DNA of 64,000 bases from Neurospora intermedia (lineage: Eukaryota; Ascomycota; Sordariomycetes; Sordariales; Sordariaceae). This document shows, one piece after another, positions 26,303 to 37,500 of this stretch. The position numbers and the translations under genes were made by a program. The notes beneath the pieces are model-generated. The model had not been told where the DNA came from. It worked only from the letters and a program-made list of their open reading frames with translations, and made no database searches. The DNA lies in assembly GCA_037102815.1 (NCBI GenBank), contig BTPP01000003.1, positions 4,650,001 to 4,714,000 on the forward strand. Direction: 5' to 3'. How positions within the stretch are numbered: position 1 is the stretch's first letter; each line of letters opens with the position of its first letter.

Positions 26303-26430
26303 CTATGGTGAGATGGGTAAGTTAAACCTCCTAGTCAGGTCGATGAACACACAGTGCTCACGAAGCTTTCGCTGTAGTGGTCCGTGCAAGGTACCTGACA
26401 TGGGGGTTAAACTTTTGCTCCCAACCACAG
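26303..26430. mobile_element. Miniature inverted-repeat element (MITE), copy 1
   Basis: A 128 bp element flanked by TA on both sides (26301-26302 and 26431-26432), matching the target duplication of Tc1/mariner-type elements. The ends form an imperfect terminal inverted repeat: CTATGGTGAGATGGG at the left, and CTGTGGTTGGGAGC as the reverse complement of the right end. The pairing continues inward through GTTAAAC/GTTTAAC to a GTCAGGT block, so about 39 bp per side can pair. There is no transposase frame; it would need an enzyme supplied in trans. It is identical over all 128 bp to the copy at 30830. Assignment to a named Neurospora element, such as the 98 bp Guest element, was not possible by eye. 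Confidence 0.8.
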
Positions 26431-28342
26431 TAGAAGACTCTCGTCACCGCGCTTGTTTCTGCAAGTTGGCCAGGTAGGCCGGCCCATGTTGCACTGAACG
26501 AATACACGCAGTGGCTGAAAAATTGGAATTTCAACTCTCAACAACCAGCCTTGGCACTTTCCCATTACAGAAGCGCCCTTTTGATTGGCCGGAGCGGTTG
26601 AATGGCGTGAGGGTTGGCACATGCCAGGTAGCATTTTCGTCTTTTTGGACCCCAGAGCAACTAACCGACAACACCCCTGAGCCCCCCACACATACCCTGC
26701 ACAGCCTGACGAAGCCAACGAGGACGAGCACCGTTTCAAGTCATCTCGGGACACACTGTGTCCTGCTGGTCTCACTTTGAGCGTCCAGTACTTAGTCCTC
26801 TTTGCGAATGGCAACTAACTCTCCGGCAGAGACGAGACAACGCTGAAGAAGAAGACTTCACCACCACCACCACCATAACCCTTACGGAATCCAGAACAAG
26901 TTGCAGCTCGCTTGACTATCCACCGGCTTTAATGATCATTGGCCAAGTTTCAATATGAAGTTGCAACACCTCGCTAGGTACACGGGACGGCCGTCCCTCA
27001 CCCGTCCGTCATTTTCGGTCCCGCTGGTAGGTACCGAAAGCGATGACATCGACCGAAAAGATGTGACTGATCATAACCTTTTTCCATGATCTTCAAGTTC
27101 CCTGCAAGCATTCCAGTACCTGAAGTGGTGGGATAATTGCTGAGACGGCCTATGGTAGAGGGCTGTCGCCGCGGCGCAGCGGCTTGAGCGTTACAGGTTG
27201 AGGGGCCGGCCGTCTCTCTCTGTCCCTGCAGTGCATCATACAAATATGTACAAGGGGGGGGGATTGTTTGAGCAATCAATTGCCGATGAACTGGAGGAAC
27301 CAGGCTCGCCAGGCCCCAAAACTGTTCCCCGAGTGTCGTGTCGATGGTACATAGTAACGGCAATCGTGGCACAGGAGCAGGAGGAGCCTGACTGATGATG
27401 CAACCCATACGGTTCATACAAAAGCAAAAAAAAAGGGGGCAGCAGTATGTATGTATGCGGTGCCACGTCAAGTTCGAGGGTTGGTTGCTCGGGACGGTAG
27501 CAGCCGAAAGTCCATCTATCTTCATGACGACGGGCGCGCGGACGGATGAAGTGAGACGAGGGGAGGTTTGATCCAATCACAACGACGACAACAACAACAC
27601 TTACTTTGTCCAAAGAAAGGAAGACAGACATTCTCAACACCCTGCCACACACAGCTTACTACGAACTGCCACTCACATGACAGGAGACGATACCGAGAGC
27701 TTGGGACTGGCGAGTTTTTGAAATCAATAGCGTGGTCCGGCCTGGCAGTTCCGGTACCTGGACTTGCAGCATGCAGTCTGCAGTCATGACCGCCCTTCGG
27801 CAGCAGCAGCAGCATTCTTCTCAGCCTGTCAAATTTCAATGTGAGCTGCATCCGGGAAAGAAAAAGGAGTTGTTGTTGCGAGATTGGCTGTTCGTTGTCC
27901 GTCCGTCTAGGGTACCCGAAAAGATATCTTTCTGCAGCTGAGTCCTGAAGAGGCTCCGCTCTCCGACAGACAGCCAGCTAGCAGCGCCCAGGGGAGGGGG
28001 GGTGGTGAACTTGAGTGGTGGTGGTGCCGGCCATTCGCATCATGCATTGTCAGTGATCGATGCGGGCGTGCAGTGATCGATGCCACTGGAGGTGCGTGGC
28101 GGCGGTGGAGAGAGAGACAGAGACGGAGGAGAGAGGGCCAGAGGAAGAATACTTAACAAAAGGCGGCAAGTTGCTGCGCTACGCTGTGCTGATAAGAGGA
28201 AAAAGGAAAGGACGGGAAATAGATGGTGGATGGGACAGTAAAAAGAAGGCAAAATGGTCAAAGACACCAAAACACAAAAGCACGAAATACAAAAAAAAAG
28301 AAAAAAAAAAAGAAGGAAAAACAAACTAAAGGAGAAAGGACA

Positions 28343-28356
28343 TTAGGGTTAGGGTT
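28343..28356. repeat. Short interstitial TTAGGG repeat
   Basis: TTAGGGTTAGGGTT, two and a third units of the telomeric repeat used by Neurospora and many fungi, inside gene-poor DNA. It is too short to infer a former telomere. Confidence 0.7.
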
Positions 28357-28604
28357 CCTACGACCCGACAGTTTGGAACCGAGAAATTCTAGCCGTAGGA
28401 AGGCCAATGGAAACGCTCGGTTGGTCCCGAGAGTTCGGGAACCATTGTCTGCACTATCCACTGGCGCCAAGCGGTGCGCGCCCGTTGGCCGACGGCGATT
28501 GAGGGCTCCACTAGAGGGCTGGCCGCTACTCCACCATGATGTCTGGCAGGAAGGAACTTGAAGCTACGTACTGTGTAGGGTGGCCGACGCCCCGCTTTCC
28601 TGTA

Positions 28605-28626
28605 CCCCCCCCCCCCCCCCCCCCCC
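28605..28626. repeat. Poly(C) tract, 22 nt
   Basis: An unbroken run of 22 C. Such G/C homopolymers are rare and can form i-motif or G-quadruplex-like structures. The length may be inexact because homopolymers are error-prone. Confidence 0.85.
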
Positions 28627-30829
28627 TTCTCTCATTCTAGTGTAGTGTACTTGCCTTTTGGATTTCCTTGGTCGAGTGCCTTCCTTCAGTTCCAAAAACA
28701 AGCCTGCCGACGACTCCCGCGAACGAGTCAGTCAGGTCGACAGTTGTTGATTGCCACTGATGATGAATGGTTGAGGTCAATTGTCGATACTCCTCAAGCA
28801 ATGCAACAATGCAACAGCTGCACAGAAACATGAGACACACAAAAAAAGAAAAAAAGGGCCGCCCCGAAGGAAGGATTCACCACAGGCAGGATGGATGCGG
28901 CATGCGTCCACGAGATCGGCTCGGGCATGCTGTGCCGCTCTGGATCCATCTGGTCCCAAGGTCGGTACCTATCTACTACCTACGTCTTGCCCTCAATAGT
29001 GCTTTGTAGCATGTACCTTACAAGTTTTTTTTGCTGGGTTTCCTCTCTATTTTGCCCCCGTCAATCGCGACGTCAACTGGCCATGACGGATCGAGAAAAT
29101 CTCCACCCCCCCTTCTCCCCTCCCCTTCCCACTCTGTTTTTGGGTTTTTTTTTTCCTGTCTCAACACCCCTCACCTCTGGCGCCATTCGCAACGGGGACT
29201 TGCCTTCCAGCATCCAGCTTGCAGGTTCGACACCAGAGGAAAGTTGGAAACTTGACCTTCCCGATTCTGGATCGGCGTACATGAGGACACCCATAGATGT
29301 GGTCATTGGGGGGTCGCAAACTGGGCGCAGTCAGTATGCCGCAGCAGGTAACGGTACAGTACGATAGCCTGCTTGCGGCCAGACTACTATACTTATACCC
29401 AGAAAGTAACCAGACTGCGACACACGAGATGCAATGAGGTGGATGAGCACTTGTTGCGGGGACACAGCGGCACTACTGATGGAAGAAGCAGACCATTTGT
29501 TGGGGCAAGCAGTGTAGGTAGTAGGTTAAAAGGGGAGAACCGACACCCGCGGCACGTCGGATTCAGCGCTTGGAAAACGGCCCTGTGAAAGATAACCTAC
29601 CCACGGCCTGCCCAACGCAGGTTGGCGCGGTTAGAGCAGAAGAAGATTGTGCGCAGCAAGGAGAAGGGAACCTCCCAGAGACGATGGTGGTATTCCTCAT
29701 GTGATATAACGTCTCCACGGTCCTGAGGGCACAACGGGAATGACGGAGATGACGAACTGATGGGGGGGGGGAGGTCCCATACGGGGGGACGGGATCTGCT
29801 ACGTACCCTCGACAGCAGTAAAATCGAGCTTCAATGTAACCCGGGGAACGGAAGCACATCATCCAGACGAGCAATGCCAGACCCTCAATGGCACTCAATA
29901 TGGGAGACCGACCTCGATGCTGCCTCGCAACAACCAAGGGGTGAGAGATAGGTAAGGTAGGTACTCTCGAGCAAAATGGGGATAATCCCATCAAACCCAC
30001 AACATGGAAATTACGGGGTCTGCCGCGCTCCCCTTCCAATTCCTCCTCGCCTTTGGCTAAGTAACGTTTTACAGACCCTGATCCACATACCAAGTATGCA
30101 GTAGGTACTCTCGGATGTGCGCTTCAGGAAAGGCGGGCATAAAGCAAAGTCGGCCGGGTGCGTACCTGCGCAGCCCAGCCTCATTCCTAGCTTCCAGGTT
30201 GTTGCGCTTAGCATCTCTGGGTCTGGTCGGCTGTGTGTACCTGGGAGGCTGTTCAGCCCCGTAGCGCGGCCCTGGTGAGGAGACGACGAACGGCAACGGG
30301 GAAGAAAAGGAAACACGGGCAACACAGGTGGGGAATGGAGGGGGGGCCCTCCAGTTCTCTGGGCGGGCAGACCAGTCCGGGGCAAGCCGGAACGTGGATA
30401 AAAACATAAGCATTCCATCCGCAGTTTGGCGTGTGTGGAGTGGAGGGCCCAGATGTAGGCCTGCAGGAGTCTACCTTCGACACAGCAACAAGCCTCGCAG
30501 GGCACACTTCTTAGTGTTGGTGCAGTGCCCTGGGACGGACAGGGGCTAGAGTCGGTACAGGGTCGACCCTGCTCAGGGCAGCTCACTCAGTGCCTTTCCC
30601 ATCCCTCGACCTAGTCATTTGTCTAGGTTCCTTTTCCCCCCTCCCCTCTCATCATGGTCACTGGGAGGAAATGATCCCACTTTGTTTTTCTTTTTTAACA
30701 GCCTACCTACGTATTCTACACCCCACTTCCCTATCTCTCTCCACATCTTACCCAGTATTCTTCAAAGAACAATACACTACTCATCCCTCGCTTGATCATC
30801 TTCAATAGGCTTACTGGGCATGGGCAGTA

Positions 30830-30957
30830 CTATGGTGAGATGGGTAAGTTAAACCTCCTAGTCAGGTCGATGAACACACAGTGCTCACGAAGCTTTCGCT
30901 GTAGTGGTCCGTGCAAGGTACCTGACATGGGGGTTAAACTTTTGCTCCCAACCACAG
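30830..30957. mobile_element. Miniature inverted-repeat element (MITE), copy 2
   Basis: Identical by eye to the element at 26303-26430 over all 128 bp and in the same orientation. TA lies on each side (30828-30829 and 30958-30959), while the flanking DNA differs between the copies, which defines the element ends exactly. It lies about 0.9 kb upstream of the F-box-like gene start. Confidence 0.8.
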
Positions 30958-31870
30958 TAAGTAGGCTGGTCAAGTTGTTTGCCATGTGCGCAAGGGCAGC
31001 ATAGCGTCAGGTGTGTGTGTGAAAGAGAACACACAAAAACGGGACCCCCCCCTCCACCGTCCCCCGTCCCCCGTCCCCCGGCCCCAATATGCATGTATCT
31101 GGGACGGAATGGGGATGTCCAAGTATCCACAATTCACCCTACGTACCTCTATGTTCCATACAGCACCAGACGCCATCGATCCATTCACCCTCATCCACAA
31201 CGAACACATCCTGGCCTGGGACCGCAGACCCTGATGCCACTATTCGAGTCTGGCCTTGTCTTCTTCTTCTCTAGGTAGTAACAAGCTACAAGGAAGCCTT
31301 TTAGTTTTCCCGACATGTCCAATGCCAGTATCGTGTTCGGTACCCGTGTGAGGATCGCCGTCTTCTCTCACTGAGAAGGGGGAGTACTTGAATACCCCAT
31401 TGCTCGCTCTTTTTCTTACATGGTGATTCTCAAAGCTTCATAATTGACTACCTCTCGACTCCCCCTCCGGAACCGCCTGCATTGATCATCCTGCCGGCCT
31501 CGACGCAAACGACGGCAACATCAAGGACAATACCACCTAGACCCATCGCTTCACATCGTCTGCATCCCTCAGTGGCACCCTGGTCGAACGTTTGGGGCGG
31601 GGCTTTGCTGTTCTAGAGAACCCGACTGTGTGGTTCAGGCGTCTAGTTTAGGCACTGCTTGATAGGCCTTCTGCGAATCACGGCCCGGAGCTGCTTCTAC
31701 CACCAGCACGTTTGCTTTTGCTCTCCAGTATTAAACCTACAATCAAGTACCTCCCAGGTCCCGAGACCAAACCGTTATCCTGAGTTCTGCAGCACTTTCC
31801 CCGTCTGGCTACCTCTACCTATTCTTCATCTTTTCCCTCCCCCCAGCTACATCACGCAAACTCAGACATC

Positions 31871-33559
31871 ATGCTCTACTTAAACAAACGCTCTCCTTCC
31901 GAGGAGCTGGCCTCTGTTCACAACCCAATTTCTCCCACTGCTACCTCTACTTGGCACCATTCTCTAGACGACCAGAAGATGACCGAGGTAGTCCCATTCC
32001 CTCAACCACAACACCTCTACCCATTCGGTGGCTCATCACATCGTTTGCTCGCCCCTGCCCCTGAGCAACAAAAATCTCCTTACTTCTCTCCAGATTTATA
32101 TCGCGAGATGCCTGTCTACCCCGTGGGTTACCAGACCACCTCTCATCTGCCCAGGTCCCCCCCAGAGGCTCGCTCGGCTTCGGTCTCGAGTATATCCTCT
32201 TCGGTCTCCCACGGCACACCTGACATGTCTTCCTCTCGGACCATGTCACCCGTCACGGACTCCCACTCTGACACTATGGCAAGTCCCCCGGTCTTGACCA
32301 GGACGTATAATCCGCCGTCGTCCTATCACCACACGCACCACACCTCCCAGGCGCTCCCTTCGTCATTAATCCCCGCCCCATCGCAGTACATGCATATTCA
32401 GGTCGCCCCTCCGCCACCAATGTCGCTCTATCCTTCGATGCCGGCCCTGTCACAACGAACAACGACGTACCCACCATCATCCTCATATGATTACCACCAA
32501 CAACACATGGGCCACCCTTACCCATCTCAGCAGTCAATGCACAACTACCAGCTACCGATGCACTCGTACCAACCAGTGTACAGCTACACCAGCGCCCAGG
32601 CCTATCCCAGCCATTCAGCAGGCGCAATATTACCCTCGTTCGCTCCCGCGCTAGGGTCCTCAATGATGTCCCTTCCGCATACGCAACGTCACGACAAGGC
32701 TCCTATTGAGCGTTTACTGAAAGGCAAACACGATATCGTCATGATGATCCAGTCACACCTGGACTATTTCGATGTCACCAAGGCTCAGATGGCAAGCCGG
32801 TGGTTCAGAGATCACTTTGACCCCTCCAAGTGCCCTGAAGAAGACAAGATCCGGTGCGTCATGTTCGCCGAGATCAACTTCAAGCGATTCTGGCCCAACA
32901 ACACCTCCTCAGGTGGCCGGGGCGGCGACAAGGATGATGGCAAGCATCCCGGCTCCTTTGGGTGCTACCACTGCTTCAAGGTCAAGAGCCCTGAAAACTT
33001 TGAGCTGTTCAGGTGGAAGAATGATCTGGAGGATGCGCCTGATAGCAGCAACAACAATAAGACCAACACCAACGACCAAAAGAACTCCGCCTCCTCAAGA
33101 AAACAACAACAACAAAATCAAGAAGGCTCCCCCAAACAAAACCCACCTCTGTCCCCTTCCACATCCTCCCACACCTCCACCTCTTCATTCTCCCTGACCT
33201 CAAATCCCCACTACGATCCCTCTGTAACACGCTCCTCCCTCGCCGCCGCCGCCGCCGCCTCCACCAAGGGTCAAACCGGCAACACCCGCCGCGGCCCTTC
33301 CTCCTCCTCCTCCGGCACTTATTCTTGTTCGGACCAATCCCCCCGCATCCAAGAAACCTGGGGGATCCGGCGTTTCTGCATCGACTGCGGCATCAAAAAG
33401 AAATTTTACAGACCGGGGGTCTTGATCGAGCTCCACAAGGAGAAGAACGCGGTGTGGGTGTGCGACTGCTGGGTCACGCACAAGAGGCCGCAGGAGCTGG
33501 ATTGCAAGGTTTGCAAAAAGATATTGCCGCTGAGCACGCCGAATCGGAGAAGGTGTTAA
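31871..33559 (+). CDS. F-box-like, cysteine-rich protein (562 aa), function unknown
   Basis: Single exon from ATG 31871. Residues 1-275 are low complexity, rich in Ser, Pro, Tyr, His and Gln. Residues about 277-325 (APIERLLKGKHDIVMMIQSHLDYFDVTKAQMASRWFRDHF) resemble the degenerate F-box of fungal proteins, which would link it to an SCF ubiquitin ligase through Skp1. Cysteine pairs follow: CYHC at 365-368, then, after a disordered Asn/Gln/Ser-rich and poly-Ala insert, FCIDCG (about 503), VCDCW (about 531) and CKVC (about 545). They probably bind zinc together. The gene stands alone, with over 8 kb to the next protein gene on each side. Both the F-box reading and a zinc role are inference; I know no characterised orthologue. 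The coding status itself is well supported by length and composition. Confidence 0.82.
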   Translation: MLYLNKRSPSEELASVHNPISPTATSTWHHSLDDQKMTEVVPFPQPQHLYPFGGSSHRLLAPAPEQQKSPYFSPDLYREMPVYPVGYQTTSHLPRSPPEARSASVSSISSSVSHGTPDMSSSRTMSPVTDSHSDTMASPPVLTRTYNPPSSYHHTHHTSQALPSSLIPAPSQYMHIQVAPPPPMSLYPSMPALSQRTTTYPPSSSYDYHQQHMGHPYPSQQSMHNYQLPMHSYQPVYSYTSAQAYPSHSAGAILPSFAPALGSSMMSLPHTQRHDKAPIERLLKGKHDIVMMIQSHLDYFDVTKAQMASRWFRDHFDPSKCPEEDKIRCVMFAEINFKRFWPNNTSSGGRGGDKDDGKHPGSFGCYHCFKVKSPENFELFRWKNDLEDAPDSSNNNKTNTNDQKNSASSRKQQQQNQEGSPKQNPPLSPSTSSHTSTSSFSLTSNPHYDPSVTRSSLAAAAAASTKGQTGNTRRGPSSSSSGTYSCSDQSPRIQETWGIRRFCIDCGIKKKFYRPGVLIELHKEKNAVWVCDCWVTHKRPQELDCKVCKKILPLSTPNRRRC

Positions 33560-34543
33560 TTTGATTTCGGGAGAGGTGACTTTTGGGGGTATTTCATTGC
33601 TGGATTAGGATTTGATAAGTTAAAGACTTGGGACTTGGGAATACTGCTCTTTGCTTGATAAGGCGTTGGGATACGTTGGGAGGGTTCAGCGTTGTCTTTT
33701 TTTTCTTTTTTTTTCCTTGATCTCTTCTCGTGTTCATGATTTTCTTGGGTTTTGGATACATGGCTTACATCATCTCCTTCCTTCCTTCTTCTTGGAAACA
33801 CATTATACTTTATTTACCCACATGTCCTTCCTTTCTTCCTTTCATTGGGGGAGGGGGTCAAGATTTATTACTAAAGATACCACATTATTCTCTTCGTCTT
33901 CTTCATCATCTTCTCCATCAGCTTTACTAACTGCTTCTTTATGTTGACACTGTTCCTTCTTTGCCTTTGTCCATATTATTTGTTATCGATCGAATGAGGG
34001 AGGTCATCTATCTCCCACAACGCGGTGGAATCCCACACATTTTGGGCGGCAAAAATTTGATCAATTTTGTGAACCTACACTATATAAACTTGGGACTTGG
34101 GCGTTCCGGCAAATTTGATACCTTACCGTATAATCATCATCATCAACGGACTCTCTCTTCTACCTAAGACATTTGGGTACATGGTCATTTGTAAATACCG
34201 AGGGCTTTTGGAGGTGTTATGCTGCATGGCCTTCATCCTTCCCTTTGACAATGGATGTAAACCGCAAATTCACGTTAACAGTACGAAGATAGAGGTACCT
34301 AGATTTTCTACTAGTGCAGTTAGTCACTATGGGACCTTTGTAGAGACAGGAAAAGTGCTCGCGATTGCTTCAATGCTACTGGCGTCATTTCTCCCATCCT
34401 TTTCTGGTCTTCTTCCCCCGAAATCGATTCATACCTCGTCCCTACATGCATTCCGTTTCTTCTATGAGATTGGCAAAATACAAAGTGTAACGGCGATCAC
34501 GGTGAATTCGCAAGGTTAGAAATGGTCCCCCGATGCAGAGTGG

Positions 34544-34571
34544 TCAGTTCTCAGTTCTCAGTTCTCAGTTC
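34544..34571. repeat. TCAGTTC heptanucleotide array, four units
   Basis: Four perfect tandem TCAGTTC units in gene-poor DNA; simple sequence with no evident function. Confidence 0.88.
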
Positions 34572-37500
34572 TCGTAGACCGTCTCGGCGTATGCAGCAGA
34601 AACGGGAGAGAAAAAGTCCATGGGGAAATCGTGGCGTTTGAAGCAAGCAAGGGGGTGGATCGACTGACTGACTGTCAGTGTCAAACTTCAGGGAAGCCAA
34701 TTCATCTCGAGTCGCCATCCATGCCTTCTCAATCATTTTTGACCTATGGCACTGAGCGGCGGTGTCTCCGGATTCTTTATGGCTTGCGTGGTGGGCGTTT
34801 TCTGACAAGCAAGGTTATTGTTTACCTACCTGCCAGCAGAGATAAACATGGGACTATGGGAAAGGAAAGGGCGAGTATCGATGTCCCGCAACTTACTTTC
34901 GGATGGTCTCTCATCCGCTTCTCGCTTTTTCTTGGCTTCCATTATTGTGATTATTCCTGCTCATCCTCCTCTGTCCTCGCTTCGTTTTACGTGCGCAGAC
35001 CCCAAACCACAATGTACACCTAGGTGAGCTTTCATGTAACCGCGTATCTAGGCCTCAGTTACCCGGACCGTCGTTGCTCTCCCAGAGTTACATTGACAGT
35101 TACCGACCTCAACCGTCCCTCCCACCTCCCCGACAAGCCACATACATAATCCCTTCCCCCCCTTTTGATAGCGACAAATACCCCCCTTTCCCTCCCCCCT
35201 CTTCTTTCATTTCGTGTCAACAGGGACCGTTCTTCTGCCTTACCTGGCAAACATACCAAGAGGCTCACTTCCCATTGGTCAACCATGGAGTTCTGAACAG
35301 CCACGGGTAAAGCACCTCATCACAGCCTTTCTATGTTCAATGTTACTCTGATCCAGTGACTTACCACGGTAGAAGAGAACGGGAGGGTCATCATCCAAAA
35401 AGAGGCAGCTCCAAACAGGCGCGTGGTAGTAACCCCCGCGCGTCAATCACCAACGAATAGAAGACTTCTCTCTGTTGCAACGTTCCTTCGTCACCGAGAG
35501 ATATATATTGCTTTTCGTCGTACATATGTGCCTATATCAAGCCTACTCAGCTTGATGTTAATGAGTGACTGGGGGTAAAGGTAGCGTTGCTGTAAATCAT
35601 AGGGACGGATGAGTGCTATGTGATTCCATGTATGATGGGCCCGTGGTACGACTTGGATGATTACACTTCCTCGATGTTCATGCTACCAAGCTTGACGGTC
35701 CCGGGGCAATGCTTGCTCAGAACAGAGATGGGCCAGACTATGACAACGGCTGGACTCAGACGGTCACGAATACGCGAAGCACCGAGTCCAGATTGAGGAG
35801 CTCACCGACTCAAGAGCCAACACGCACCGACTGCATTTCGATTGTTGCATTGGCGTCTGGCGTAATAACAAATAAGAGTAGCTACCAAGCTGTCGGGATT
35901 TGATATCTGATATTTGGGACGCTTGCACTTGTTTGTCTCAAATTCCCCTCATGCCGGCTACATCATTTCCGTAAGGAATCGAGGAACTCTGCCTCTTCCT
36001 TGTGCCCCGTGCCCACAAGATAATATGCAAATGCAATATTTTTTGAGGGAATGCGGAGGAGAGGCAGAGACTGTGACATGGCATGATTTTGCTGTGGCTA
36101 AGTGCTTCGGCGGCTAATCGACGAAGCGTTCGTCGCGGCACTTTCCTTTAGCCACCCCGGGGAAGAGGTTTGGGTAATGGGATTTTGTCTGCTTGTACAC
36201 CCGAGACATTTTTCGTCGTAAATGGACTCCAATGAACCCTAGTTCTAGTAGGTGGGGAAGATGTGAATCCGGGGTATGTCATTGAAGGCGGGGGCAAAGA
36301 AGAAAAGAGCAGCTTATCTTGTTCCAGGCACTCGCCGAACCATTGGAAACTCACTGGAGTATGGGATAGGTTCACTTTGAAGATCCGGTCTCCTTGCCAC
36401 CCCTGTCATCATCTCGGTTATGGCGAGCATCGGCACGTCGGCACTGAAGACCTGTGTTCCTCTCTTACATTCGGTTCCGATGTGAGGAAAGTTGCTCTGT
36501 CAAGCCCGTATGGAAACTGCAGCTTGCATGCAGCCATCTGAAAAAGGACGTCAAAACAACCATTGAGTATGAGGCAACAAAGAGAAGAATAGTAGAAGAC
36601 GGTGAGAATTGGTATCTGGCTTTGATGTCCAATACGGGTCCCTGTAAGGAAAAGCAAGGGAGGTCATGGGGGGGTACAAGAAATTGTGGGTCAATGAGGC
36701 CAATGAAAAATGTCCTTCCGAATTCGAACATGCATCTTGGACGAACGTCATTCGTGGTCAGATCGAGGGTGGTGGGCGACCTATGTGGCTTCCAAGAAGA
36801 TTGTCTCTGAGCCACGCTTCCAGCTAAGAGTCTGATCGACCGCCATGTAAGAGTCCGTCTTCAGCCCATCCTGCTAGCAAACAATTCTTACTATGTGCTG
36901 TATGAATCGAGATTCCGTGAAGCGCTTAGCGCGGCGCTTTTCGACGTTCATTGGCAGGAATTAATGATGGCTGTCGTGATGCGAGATCGGTGAAACGTAT
37001 ATCTGGCCGTGATAAGTTTAAGGTTGCTGTTGTACCTCTGTTCACACCATCGAAGGGTCAACCTGACGTTTTACTATTCGGTACGAACTTGGATCAAGGA
37101 GGTGTCATCTGGTTAAGGAACAGACGCAATCTCATGAACATTGTCTCCTTGACGAAACCGGAAGCCTATGCCTGGCGAGATAAATTCCAAATAGCGGACA
37201 AATTTGCCGGCTAGCCGGTGTCATGATCGAACGGTGAGGAGACCAGGAGAACATCAAGGAAGTTTAGTCGGCGACTTGAACCGTTCTGTCGGGTCCCTAA
37301 CCATTCGCTCCTAGGAGACTCGAGATTCAGGCTAACCGTATTCTTAACCGACGAAGAACATGGTTGGAGAGGTGTGCAATGTCGGTCTGTGTTGTTTTTT
37401 CTAGACGAACCCATTGCGCTAGGGATGTCTTTCACCTCTGCGATTCAGTGATGGTTTGCTGCAGACGACTAGCGGCTAGGCCGAATGAGAGGAGAGAGAA

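Larger units (their letters stand above)
23662..31870. other. 8.2 kb gene-poor region
   Basis: No convincing coding sequence on either strand; the open frames are short, overlap in several frames and have unlike-protein composition. It contains two identical 128 bp miniature inverted-repeat elements (26303-26430 and 30830-30957), a short TTAGGG repeat near 28343, a 22-nt C tract at 28605, and CT-rich DNA. The right part must include the promoter and leader of the F-box-like gene, which starts at 31871. Intron-rich genes or noncoding transcripts cannot be excluded. Confidence 0.6.

Noticed and set aside
26157-26477. Same peptide encoded at 26.3 kb and 30.8 kb (GKLNLLVRSMNTQCSRSFRC)
   Set aside because: It is a translation of the two copies of the miniature inverted-repeat element, not a duplicated gene.
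29563-30586. Overlapping minus-strand frames of 176 and 191 codons
   Set aside because: Composition is Pro/Cys/Arg-rich without domains, frames overlap each other, and no splice structure could be built.
34081-34519. TATATAAA followed by an open frame of about 110 codons
   Set aside because: The frame has no domain and non-protein-like composition; a lone TATA-like motif in AT-rich DNA is not enough to call a gene.
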